Assembly: GCF_014873705.1 (NCBI RefSeq)
Contig: NZ_JADBDS010000003.1
Coordinates: forward strand, 1,320,050 to 1,384,049
Length of the DNA: 64,000 nt
Source: Mycobacterium sp. OAS707
Lineage (GTDB): Bacteria; Actinomycetota; Actinomycetes; Mycobacteriales; Mycobacteriaceae
Direction of reading: 5' to 3'
The translations under genes were made by a program, and so were the position numbers. A model generated the notes under the pieces. It did not search any database, was not told where the DNA came from, and saw only the letters and a program-made list of their open reading frames with translations. Positions 48,921-57,289 of the stretch are shown here, piece by piece (the first letter of the stretch is position 1; the number at the start of each line of letters is the position of its first letter).

Positions 48921-50613
48921 TCCGCAGCGCCAACCCCAATGCCAGCACGCCGCTGAGCATCAGCGTGCCAAGCCATAGCCAGTGCACGGCCAGCATGACG
49001 GCGCGCCCGGATGCCGGTGGATGATCGCCGCCCACCCGGTACAAGGTGAGATCGGCGTCCTGATACGCGACCGGTAGGGCGAGCGCCGGCGCGGACCATC
49101 CTGTGTTCCAGACGTTTTCGACGACGACCCACCCCACACCGGCGGAGGCAAGCGTCGCGCGATCAGCCCCAGTCAACAGCAACCGCTGGACCTCGCGGGC
49201 GCGGCTACCCTCGCCGGGCACGGTGCGGCCACCGATCGTCAGGTCGCCTGTGGTCAGCACATCGGCGCGCACCCACCGGGGCAACGGATCGAGCACCGGG
49301 GCGTCACCGGCCCACGCGAAGCGGCGCATGCTGTCGACGGGCAGCACCGCGACCGGGCGCGGGTCAGCGTTGATCAGGGCCGATGCCTTCTGCCAGCCCG
49401 GCGGGTAGCGCACGGCGGCCATCTGGCCGCCGACACCCCACGCCAGATCGGGCAACGTCGCAAGCAGTGCCGCACAACAGATCAGCGCGGTCGCCGCAGC
49501 CGGAATCCGGTGTCGCAGTGTGACGACCGCCGCCGCACCGGCCAATGAATACGCGGGCACGGCCAGCGCGACCCACTTCTGTGCGTCACGCACCACGCCC
49601 AGCCCGGGCAGTGAGCGGATCGCCGCCTCGGCGAGGGCCATACCGGGTCCGGTGGCCATTGCGGCGGGCACCACCACCGCGACCGCGGCAAGGATCAGCA
49701 GCGGCACCGCGACACGGCGACGCGCCAGCGCTGCCAGGCCCAACGCGACCACGCCCAGTAGCACGACGGCACCGACGATCGCGAAAAGCGTTGTGCGAGA
49801 AGCGGGTACAGCATCGGCATTCCACATGCCGCCGAGGCTGAGCAGGCTTCCCAAGGTGCCGAGGCCGGGTTCGGCACGGGCGGCGAACGGGCCGACGCCT
49901 TCGGCTTGCGACGACGACAACGAATCGGCCATCGCCGCCGCGGTCAACCAGGGCAGCGCCACCAACACCGAGGTGCCCAGCGCCGCCGCAGCGCACCACC
50001 ACCGCGGTCTGCCGGCGCCGGGAACGAACACACACGTCAACGCGATCGCCGCGGCGAGCATCAGCCCGGTCGGGGTCAGCCCCGCGACGCCGATCCAGAA
50101 CACCAGCGCACACACCTCGAACCACGGTGCGACGTTCGAGGTCCGCAACCTCAGCATCGTCGTCGCCACCCATGGCAGGCAGCCGTAGCCGACCACCAGG
50201 CTCCAGTGCCCCTGCAGGAGTCGTTCTGCGACATACGGATTCCAGACAGCGATGGTCGCCGCGACGAGTTGACCGGCCGTGCCAGCTTCGGGGACCACGG
50301 CCACCGCCAGTCGGGCCGCGCCCCAGCCCGCCAGAAACAGTCCCGCCACCAACAGCGCCTTGACCACCAGGCCACCGTCGACAAGCGCGGTGGCCAGCCC
50401 GATCACGAAATCCTGTGGCAGCGCCCGCGGTGCGGCCTCCGACAAGCCGAGCGCAGCATCGGACAGGTAGGAGCGCGGCGTCGAGACCGCGTCGCGCAGC
50501 AACAGGTATCCGGGCGACAGCAGCGGCGCCGTCACCAGAACAGCGAGCACCAGCGCGTAGCCCGGCGCGATGAACGACCGCGCAACGGCAGGCGCGGATA
50601 TTCGTGTGATCAG
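48904..50613 (-). CDS. Polytopic membrane protein, Rv0226c type
   Basis: 569 residues if CTG 50613 starts translation, overlapping the stop of the DUF3068 gene as CTGA. No ATG, GTG or TTG lies in frame between 50856 and a GTG at 50550 that would cut into TM1 (ALVLAVLVTAPLLSPGYLLL). About 11-12 hydrophobic helices, then an extracytoplasmic C-terminal domain (PVAVLPVDSMRRFAWAGD ... VRADVLTTGDLT). Resembles GT-C type or related envelope membrane proteins; catalytic residues not identified. Cotranscribed with the DUF3068 factor. Confidence 0.8.
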   Translation of the reverse strand: MITRISAPAVARSFIAPGYALVLAVLVTAPLLSPGYLLLRDAVSTPRSYLSDAALGLSEAAPRALPQDFVIGLATALVDGGLVVKALLVAGLFLAGWGAARLAVAVVPEAGTAGQLVAATIAVWNPYVAERLLQGHWSLVVGYGCLPWVATTMLRLRTSNVAPWFEVCALVFWIGVAGLTPTGLMLAAAIALTCVFVPGAGRPRWWCAAAALGTSVLVALPWLTAAAMADSLSSSQAEGVGPFAARAEPGLGTLGSLLSLGGMWNADAVPASRTTLFAIVGAVVLLGVVALGLAALARRRVAVPLLILAAVAVVVPAAMATGPGMALAEAAIRSLPGLGVVRDAQKWVALAVPAYSLAGAAAVVTLRHRIPAAATALICCAALLATLPDLAWGVGGQMAAVRYPPGWQKASALINADPRPVAVLPVDSMRRFAWAGDAPVLDPLPRWVRADVLTTGDLTIGGRTVPGEGSRAREVQRLLLTGADRATLASAGVGWVVVENVWNTGWSAPALALPVAYQDADLTLYRVGGDHPPASGRAVMLAVHWLWLGTLMLSGVLALGLALRTRARR

Positions 50614-51815
50614 ACTGGTCTGTCCGGCGGAAGATCGGTTGGCCTTGACGCAGGCAGCTTTTCGGTCTGCGCCTCCGCCCCCGGCACGCGTTCGTCCTCG
50701 GCACCACGCGGCCCGAAGAACCGGTGATCGGCCTCGTCGAGTCCGGGATCGATCAACGCCGACTCGGCGCGCATGCTGAACGACCCGAGCAGTGCGCCGC
50801 CGATCAGCGCAACCAGACCGACCGCGGTGAACGTGATCGGCAGGATGCGACCCCACAGCGCCAGCCTGTCGCGCTCATCGTGTGCGCTGGCGACCTGCGA
50901 TTCGACGGTCTGCTCGGTCGACGTCACCGTGTAGTCGACGAATGTCACCTCGGGCTTGAGCGGTTCGCGTGCGTAGTAGTGGTAGCCGTGGTCCTTCGTC
51001 TTGACGATGGTGCCCGATACCGGGTCGACCCAGAACGTGCGCTGGGCCGCGTAGTAGCGGGTCATCGTGATCGGTTCGTCCGGGTTGCCGGGCAGGCCCC
51101 ACAGCGACGCCCGCGCGGTGACCTCGGCGTCGGCGTCGTCGTCGTAGAGCGATGCGTACTTGATCGGCTCGACCAGCTTGCCGTCGGCGTCGTAGCCGAC
51201 GTTCTGGCTGAATTTGTAGGCGGTGAGCCCGTTGACGTCTTCCTCACCGTCGTAGTTGGCGTCGTAGGCCTTCTGCGCGATCGGGTCGAAAACGGGATAG
51301 GTCTGCTTGCGCGTGTCAAACGGGAACCGGTAGGTCAGCCCGTCGTGCGGCAGCGCGATGTTGGTCGGCGGTTGGGTGGCGTCGATGGCCCGGGGTTTCT
51401 GCACCGCGCCGCCAGGATTGCTGTCGCTGGAGACCGCGGCCGCGGTCTTGCGGTTGACCGTGACCGTGTCCACCAGCGCGAGCAACAGGCCGGCATCGCC
51501 CTGCTTGTCGGTACGTCGCACCGAATCGCCGACCTGCAGCGTGACGACCTCGGCGTTCGACGGCGCCTCGACGCTGATCTGCTGTTGCTGAGCGATCGGG
51601 ACGTTCTTGTTGATCACGAACTTGTCGGAGTTCAGTGACTCCGGGTCAAACGCCGAGCCAGTGCCGTCGGAATTGAGTGTGGTGTCCAGATCGAGCGGGA
51701 TCTTCGCGATCTTGCCCTTGGTGTAGGTGGTCAGCAACAGCGCGGCGATCAGAAGGGCGGCTCCGAGCCCCATGATTCCGCACGCTGCGATACGCAGCGC
51801 CACTGCGCGGTTCAA
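50610..51815 (-). CDS. DUF3068 protein needed for LM/LAM maturation (MSMEG_0317/Rv0227c family)
   Basis: 401 residues, TTG start 51815 with strong AAGGAGG at 7 bases. TM helix at 8-30 (IAACGIMGLGAALLIAALLL), a large extracytoplasmic beta-rich domain (about 35-320), a second TM helix near 327-345 and a cytoplasmic Pro/Asp/Arg-rich tail. DUF3068 members NCgl2760 of Corynebacterium and MSMEG_0317 are required for lipomannan elongation and LAM synthesis. In Corynebacterium the neighbour is tmaT, as here. Divergent from tmaT. Confidence 0.85.
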   Translation of the reverse strand: MNRAVALRIAACGIMGLGAALLIAALLLTTYTKGKIAKIPLDLDTTLNSDGTGSAFDPESLNSDKFVINKNVPIAQQQQISVEAPSNAEVVTLQVGDSVRRTDKQGDAGLLLALVDTVTVNRKTAAAVSSDSNPGGAVQKPRAIDATQPPTNIALPHDGLTYRFPFDTRKQTYPVFDPIAQKAYDANYDGEEDVNGLTAYKFSQNVGYDADGKLVEPIKYASLYDDDADAEVTARASLWGLPGNPDEPITMTRYYAAQRTFWVDPVSGTIVKTKDHGYHYYAREPLKPEVTFVDYTVTSTEQTVESQVASAHDERDRLALWGRILPITFTAVGLVALIGGALLGSFSMRAESALIDPGLDEADHRFFGPRGAEDERVPGAEAQTEKLPASRPTDLPPDRPV

Positions 51816-51997
51816 ACCGTGCCTCCTTCACCGTCTGCCTGCAGACGCTCCGCCACCGTCCCGACCTGGGAGCGGCGGCAAACCCGTTCGACCCTAACAG
51901 CACAAACTAAAGTCGATCCTTACTACGAAGGCATCCGCCGATGGCCGCTTGACTACCCGTTTTCCTGCCGGTCGACCAGCACGGCACACTGGTCGTC

Positions 51998-53167
51998 GTG
52001 GCCCAATCCTCTGCTGTCGGCGGGACGCGCTCGTTCCTGCCTGCCCTCGAGGGGATGCGTGCCTGCGCCGCTGTGGGCGTCGTCGTCACTCACGTCGCAT
52101 TTCAGACGGCGCACACCGGGGGTATCTCGGGCCGGCTGTTCGGCCGGTTCGACCTGGCGGTCGCGGTGTTCTTCGCGCTGTCCGGCTTTCTGCTGTGGCG
52201 TGGCCACGCCGCCGCAGCGCGCGGTCTGCGGTCACGCCCGCCGACCGGGCACTACCTGCGGTCCCGCATCGTCCGGATCATGCCCGGCTACCTGGTTGCG
52301 GTCGTGGTGATTTTGACGCTGCTGCCCGAAGCGCAGGCCGACCTGACGGTGTGGCTGGCGAACCTGTCGCTGACCCAGGTCTACGTGCCGCTGACGCTGA
52401 CGCCAGGGCTGACCCAGATGTGGAGCCTTTCCGTCGAGGTCGCGTTCTACTTGGCGCTGCCGTTCCTGGCACTGCTGGCGCGCCGACTGCCTGTGCGCGC
52501 CCGTATCCCCCTGATCGCAGCGGCGGCGGTGGCCAGTCTCGGGTGGGCGCTGCTCCCCATCCCCGCGCCGTTCGGCGTCAATCCACTGAACTGGCCGCCC
52601 GCGTTTTTCTCGTGGTTCGCCGCGGGGATGTTGTTGGCCGAGTTGACCGTTTCCGACGTCGGCCGGTTTCATCGACTCGCACGACGCCGAGTGCTGATGG
52701 CGGGTATCGCGGGGGCCGCGTTCCTGGTCGGCGCCTCGCCATTGGCGGGCCCAGAGGGCCTGACGCCAGGCACGGTCAGCCAATTCATTGTGAAGATCGC
52801 GACGGGGGCGGTCGTCGCGGGGGCGCTGGTCGCCCCGCTGGTGCTGGACCGCCCGGACACTGAACACCGGCTGCTGGGCAGCACGACGATGGTCACCTTG
52901 GGCCGCTGGTCTTACGGGTTGTTCATTTGGCACCTGGCCGCGCTGGCCATGGTGTTCCCCTTGATCGGTGAGTTCATGTTCAACGGGCATATGCCTGTGG
53001 TGTTTGTGCTGACCGTATTGTTCGGGTTTGCGATCGCGGCGGTCAGCTACGCGCTGATCGAGTCACCATGCCGAGTGGCATTGCGGCGCTGGGAATTTCG
53101 CAAAGAACGTCCTGTGCCGCCGCTTGACAGTGCGGTCAGGAACCTGCCTGAGCCCGTCGCGCGATAA
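51998..53167 (+). CDS. tmaT: Trehalose mycolate acetyltransferase TmaT-like (acyltransferase 3)
   Basis: 389 residues, GTG 51998. Membrane acyltransferase-3 fold with about ten helices; catalytic His32 in GVVVTHVAF and the Arg/Glu-rich motif FALSGFLLWRG, SLSVEVAFYLALPFL. TmaT of Corynebacterium (NCgl2759) acetylates trehalose mycolate and is needed for efficient MmpL-mediated transport; the Rv0228 position is the same. The last 32 bases overlap the convergent ligase. MmpL3 is encoded in the same window. Confidence 0.82.
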   Translation: MAQSSAVGGTRSFLPALEGMRACAAVGVVVTHVAFQTAHTGGISGRLFGRFDLAVAVFFALSGFLLWRGHAAAARGLRSRPPTGHYLRSRIVRIMPGYLVAVVVILTLLPEAQADLTVWLANLSLTQVYVPLTLTPGLTQMWSLSVEVAFYLALPFLALLARRLPVRARIPLIAAAAVASLGWALLPIPAPFGVNPLNWPPAFFSWFAAGMLLAELTVSDVGRFHRLARRRVLMAGIAGAAFLVGASPLAGPEGLTPGTVSQFIVKIATGAVVAGALVAPLVLDRPDTEHRLLGSTTMVTLGRWSYGLFIWHLAALAMVFPLIGEFMFNGHMPVVFVLTVLFGFAIAAVSYALIESPCRVALRRWEFRKERPVPPLDSAVRNLPEPVAR

Positions 53168-54605
53168 TTGCGTCACGCACCGCCGACCGACGGGCTTTGC
53201 CCGCGTCGTCGCGCAACGGTGTATCGCTGAACTCCACCGTGCGGGGCACCTTGTAGGGCGCGATGCGCTCGGACAGGAACGCGATGACGTCCGCCTCGTC
53301 CAGCCCGTCGGCCTGCACGATGACGTACGGCACCTGGCCGAGGTCGTCGTCGGGGACACCAACAGCCAAGCACGACAACACATTCGGATGAGCCGACAGT
53401 GCCGACTCGATCTCGGCAGGGTAGACGTTGCGGCCGCCGACGGTGAACATGTCCACCCGCCGGTCGTTGAGATAGAGAAAGCCGTCCTCGTCGAAGTAGC
53501 CGAGATCGCCCAGCGAATCCCAGCCGTCGCGGCTTTTCGCATTCGCGCCGATGTAGCGGTACGTCGGCGCGCTGCCCGGCGCCGGCCGCATGTAGATCTC
53601 ACCGACCACGCCGGGCGGGCATTCGTCGCCGTCGTCGTCGAGCACTTTCATCTCACCGGCGACGACAACCCCGACCGAGCCGCGATGCTCCAGCCATTGG
53701 GTGCCGCTCACGAACGTCAACGCCTGAAGTTCGGTGCCGCCGTACAACTCCCACACCGCTTCCGGGCCGAGGATCTCGATCCACGCTTCCTTGACCGCAG
53801 GCGGACACGCCGCGCCGACGTGCCACAGCCGACGCACCGACGACAGGTCGTAGGAATCCGGGTCAGCCCGATACACCGGCAGCAGTCGCTGCATGATCGT
53901 CGGAACCACCACCATGAAGCTGACCCGGTGTTCGCCGATCAGGCGCAGAAACTCGGCGGCGTCGAAACGCGGCATCATCACGAGATGGTGCCGCATCAAC
54001 AAGCCGATCGTCGCTGTCGTCATTCCGGTGTTGTGGCTCAACGGCACTGCGATCAGTTGAGTGTCGCCGTCGGCGGCACCCATGCCGTAACCGGCTAGCG
54101 CGCCAGGGAAGCGACTGTCGCCGCCCGCCTCGATCAGCTTGGGCCGACCGGTGCTGCCGCCCGACCCGAGCGCCTTCCAAGTCGGCGAAACGGCTTCGGG
54201 CAACGCAGCATCGGACAAATTGGTGTCGCCGACGAAATCGCCTGGCACGCTGGGGATCACGCCACGGGGATCGGCGCGACCGACGAGCAGCGCCCGCGGT
54301 TTCAGGTCGAGCAGGCCCTCGAATTCGGCGTCGGGCAGTCGGGGCGACAGCGGCTGGGGCACCGCCCCGAGCTTCCACGCGGCCAGCGCAGCCTGGATCC
54401 ATTCGATCGAGTTCGGCAGCACGATCGTCACGTAGTCCCCTTGGCGCACGCCGAGTTCGGCGTATGCGCGGGCTAGCCGGTTGGTGGACTTGTCGAGTTC
54501 ACCGCGGGTCAGCGTTCGCCCCCCGCAGGTGACCGCGGGCTCGTCGGGCGAAAGTCCGGCCAGCCGGGAGAACTCCGCGCCGATCGGCGGAATCGGCGCC
54601 GTCAT
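53136..54605 (-). CDS. Acyl-CoA synthetase-like ANL enzyme
   Basis: 489 residues. Modified phosphate loop ALGSGGSTGRPKLIEA (Ser/Gly-rich instead of SGTTG), acyl-binding ELYGGTELQALTF, hinge GDLGYFDEDGFLYLNDRR, VYPAEIESALSAHP and the catalytic Lys in RDDAGKARRS. ATP-dependent activation of an acid to acyl-CoA or acyl-AMP. It starts one base into the stop of the phosphotriesterase-like gene (TGATG), so co-translated; not in this position in M. tuberculosis. Substrate unknown. Confidence 0.82.
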   Translation of the reverse strand: MTAPIPPIGAEFSRLAGLSPDEPAVTCGGRTLTRGELDKSTNRLARAYAELGVRQGDYVTIVLPNSIEWIQAALAAWKLGAVPQPLSPRLPDAEFEGLLDLKPRALLVGRADPRGVIPSVPGDFVGDTNLSDAALPEAVSPTWKALGSGGSTGRPKLIEAGGDSRFPGALAGYGMGAADGDTQLIAVPLSHNTGMTTATIGLLMRHHLVMMPRFDAAEFLRLIGEHRVSFMVVVPTIMQRLLPVYRADPDSYDLSSVRRLWHVGAACPPAVKEAWIEILGPEAVWELYGGTELQALTFVSGTQWLEHRGSVGVVVAGEMKVLDDDGDECPPGVVGEIYMRPAPGSAPTYRYIGANAKSRDGWDSLGDLGYFDEDGFLYLNDRRVDMFTVGGRNVYPAEIESALSAHPNVLSCLAVGVPDDDLGQVPYVIVQADGLDEADVIAFLSERIAPYKVPRTVEFSDTPLRDDAGKARRSAVRDAIIARRAQAGS

Positions 54606-55579
54606 CAGTAGCCGCCCTGGGTTTCGAAGATCCTGCGCGGGTTGTCGACCAGCATCGTGGTCAGTTGCTCGTCGGTGACCCCGCGCTCCTTCAGCGCGGG
54701 GATCACGTCGTTGTGGATGTGCAGGTAGTGCCAGTTCGGCAACGCAGGCAACAGTTCTTCTGGCACCCAGTCCATGAAGCAGGCGGCATCGTGCGACAGC
54801 ACCATCTTGTCGGCATGGCCGCGCTCACACATCTGGGCAACGGTGTTCACCCGGTCCTCGAATGGCAAAAAGACGTCGACGCCGAACCGGTCCATCCCGA
54901 TGTAGGAGCCGTTGCCGATGAGCTCCTCGAGGTAGTCCAGGTCGGTGGTGTCGCCGGAGTGTCCGATCACGACGCGGGACAGGTCCACCCCTTCTTCGGC
55001 GAAGATGCGTTGCTGCTCGAGACCGCGTCGGGTGGCCGCGTGGGTGTGGGTGGAGATGGGCACACCGGTGAGACGATGCGCCTTGGCAACGGCACGCAGC
55101 ACACGCTCCACGCCAGGGGTGACGCCGGGTTCGTCGGTCGCGCACTTGAGGATTCCGGCCTTGACGCCGGTGTCGGCGATGCCGTGTTCGATGTCGCGGA
55201 CGAACATGTCGACCATCGGTTCGCTGTCGCCGAGTGCGCCGCCCGGACCGGTGAAGTGGAAGAACATCGGCACGTCGTTGTAGGTGTAGACTCCCGTGGC
55301 CACCACGATGTTGATCTCGGTGGCCGCCGCCACCCGCGCGACCCGCGGGATGTAGCGGCCCATCCCGATCACCGTGAGGTCGACGATGGTGTCGACACCG
55401 CGGGCCTTCAGTTCGTTGAGTCGGGTTATCGCGTCGGCCTCGCGCTGGGCCTCGTCTCCCCAGACCTCGGGATAGTTCGCGGTGATGTCGGGAGACAAGA
55501 TGAAGACGTGCTCGTGCATCAATGTCGCGCCTAGGTCTGCGGTGTCGATTGCTCCCCGCGCGGTGTTCAGGTTGGGCAC
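54605..55579 (-). CDS. php: Phosphotriesterase-like lactonase, Rv0230c type
   Basis: 324 residues from GTG 55579, where the N-terminus NLNTARGAIDTADLG equals that of M. tuberculosis PPH; the longer frame is unlikely. Binuclear metal site: MHEHVF (two His), carboxylated Lys in GILKCATDE, His in STHTHA, His in GHSGDT and Asp in LSHDAAC. Hydrolyses lactones and, weakly, organophosphates. Divergent from the acetolactate-synthase-like gene with 63 bases between. Confidence 0.92.
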   Translation of the reverse strand: MPNLNTARGAIDTADLGATLMHEHVFILSPDITANYPEVWGDEAQREADAITRLNELKARGVDTIVDLTVIGMGRYIPRVARVAAATEINIVVATGVYTYNDVPMFFHFTGPGGALGDSEPMVDMFVRDIEHGIADTGVKAGILKCATDEPGVTPGVERVLRAVAKAHRLTGVPISTHTHAATRRGLEQQRIFAEEGVDLSRVVIGHSGDTTDLDYLEELIGNGSYIGMDRFGVDVFLPFEDRVNTVAQMCERGHADKMVLSHDAACFMDWVPEELLPALPNWHYLHIHNDVIPALKERGVTDEQLTTMLVDNPRRIFETQGGY

Positions 55580-55642
55580 TCGACCGATGCTAGGTGGGTC
55601 GCGATTTCGCCGCGCCGCTATCGTGGCGAATGGAGGTGCCAC

Positions 55643-57289
55643 ATGCCGACAGCAGCCCAGTTGATGGTCAAATGCCTGGAAAACGAGGGCGTCTCAGTCG
55701 TCTTCGGACTGCCGGGAGAGGAGAACATCCGGTTCATCCAGGCCCTGGCCGCGTCACCCATTCGCTACATCCTGACCCGCCACGAGCAGGGCGCGGCGTT
55801 CATGGCCGAGATGTACGGCCGCGTCACGGGGCGGGCCGCAGTGGTTTCGGCGACGCTTGGTCCCGGCGCCATCAATATGCAGTTGGGTGTCGCCGACGCC
55901 ACGACGAACAGCACCCCGCTGGTCGCGATATCCGCTCAGGTCGGCCAGGACCGTGAGTACAAGGAGTCGCACCAGTACGTCGACCTGGTGTCGATGTTCG
56001 CCCCGATCACCCGATGGTCCGACGGCGTCCCGACGTCACGGGCGATACCCGAGATGATCCGCAAGGCGTTCAAGGTCGCCGAGACCGAACGACCCGCCGC
56101 TGTCTATCTCGCCGTGCCCGAACACATCGACGCCGACGAAGCGGATTATGACCTGAACCCGTTGCCGCGCAACGTTGTTCGAGCCGAAGCGCCGTCGCCC
56201 AGCCAGGTGGCGCGCGCGGACGAGGTGTTGCGCAACGCCAAGCGGCCGGTCGTGCTGGCAGGACACGGTGCCGCGCGCGGCGACGCGACTGCTGCGCTGG
56301 TCCGGTTCTCCGACGAACTCGGTGTCCAGGTGGCGAACACCTTCCACGGCAAGGGCGTGATGCCCGACGACCATCCCAACAGCATCGGCACCCTGGGCTT
56401 CATGCGCCGTGACTACGTCAACTTCGGATTCGAGACCGCCGACGTCGTGATCGCGGTCGGATACGAGCTACAGGAATTCGATCCGGTCAGGATCAACCCC
56501 GACGGCGACAAGGAGATCATCCACATCCATCGCTTCCCGGCCGAGGTCGACATGCACTACCCGGTGTCCGTCGGCATCATCGGAGACATCGGCGAGTCGC
56601 TGGACGCGCTGACCGACGCACTGGCCGGACACCGGTTCGACAACGAGGGCCCGGCACCGGGCGGCGGCCTGCTCGCCGACGAATTCGCGCGTGGACAGCG
56701 GGACTCCCGCTTTCCGCTGGCACCGCAGCGAATTGTCGCCGACATCCGTGCCGCGCTCGGGCGTAGCGATGTCGTGCTGGTCGACACCGGCGCCACGAAG
56801 ATGTGGATGGCGCGGCTGTACCCGACATATGAGCGCAATACCTGCCTGGTTTCGAATGGCTTGTCCACCATGGCCTTTGCGCTGCCGGGTGCAATCGGCG
56901 TGAAACTCGCCAAGCCCGACGTCAAGGTGCTCGCCGTGGTCGGCGACGGCGCATTCCTGATGAACTCGCAGGAGATCGAGACCGCGGTGCGCGAGCGGAT
57001 CCCGCTGGTCGTGCTCGTCTGGGAGGACGGCGGCTACGGGTTGATCGAATGGAAGATGGACCTCGAGTTGGGCGAGCATCACTACATCAAGTTCACCAAC
57101 CCCGACATGGTCACCTACGCCGAAAGCTTTGGCGCGAAAGGATATCGAATCACGGCGGCCGATCAGCTGCTGCCCACCCTGAAGAAGGCGCTCGACGACG
57201 ACGGGGTTTCGCTGATCGCGTGCCCGGTCGACTATTCGGAGAACCTGCGACTGACCGACACGCTCGGCCAGTTGGACGAAACGCTCTGA
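55643..57289 (+). CDS. Acetolactate-synthase-like thiamine diphosphate enzyme
   Basis: 548 residues, ATG 55643 with GGAGGTG. Three TPP domains: PYR (VVFGLPGEENIRFIQAL, ILTRHEQGAAFMAEMYGR with catalytic Glu), a central FAD/DHS-like domain, and PP with GDGAFLMNSQEIETA followed by WEDGGYGLIEWK (Asp for the usual Asn). Closest in build to catabolic AlsS-type enzymes making acetolactate from pyruvate. Ends by overlapping aftD convergently by 58 bases. Its position, where Rv0231 (fadE4) is found in M. tuberculosis, suggests local replacement. Confidence 0.87.
   Translation: MPTAAQLMVKCLENEGVSVVFGLPGEENIRFIQALAASPIRYILTRHEQGAAFMAEMYGRVTGRAAVVSATLGPGAINMQLGVADATTNSTPLVAISAQVGQDREYKESHQYVDLVSMFAPITRWSDGVPTSRAIPEMIRKAFKVAETERPAAVYLAVPEHIDADEADYDLNPLPRNVVRAEAPSPSQVARADEVLRNAKRPVVLAGHGAARGDATAALVRFSDELGVQVANTFHGKGVMPDDHPNSIGTLGFMRRDYVNFGFETADVVIAVGYELQEFDPVRINPDGDKEIIHIHRFPAEVDMHYPVSVGIIGDIGESLDALTDALAGHRFDNEGPAPGGGLLADEFARGQRDSRFPLAPQRIVADIRAALGRSDVVLVDTGATKMWMARLYPTYERNTCLVSNGLSTMAFALPGAIGVKLAKPDVKVLAVVGDGAFLMNSQEIETAVRERIPLVVLVWEDGGYGLIEWKMDLELGEHHYIKFTNPDMVTYAESFGAKGYRITAADQLLPTLKKALDDDGVSLIACPVDYSENLRLTDTLGQLDETL

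Noticed and set aside
51842..51860. A KstR-like sequence between the DUF3068 gene and tmaT
   Set aside because: It has G instead of the defined T at one end (GNNAACNNGTTNNA), so it misses the consensus, and it is not palindromic.
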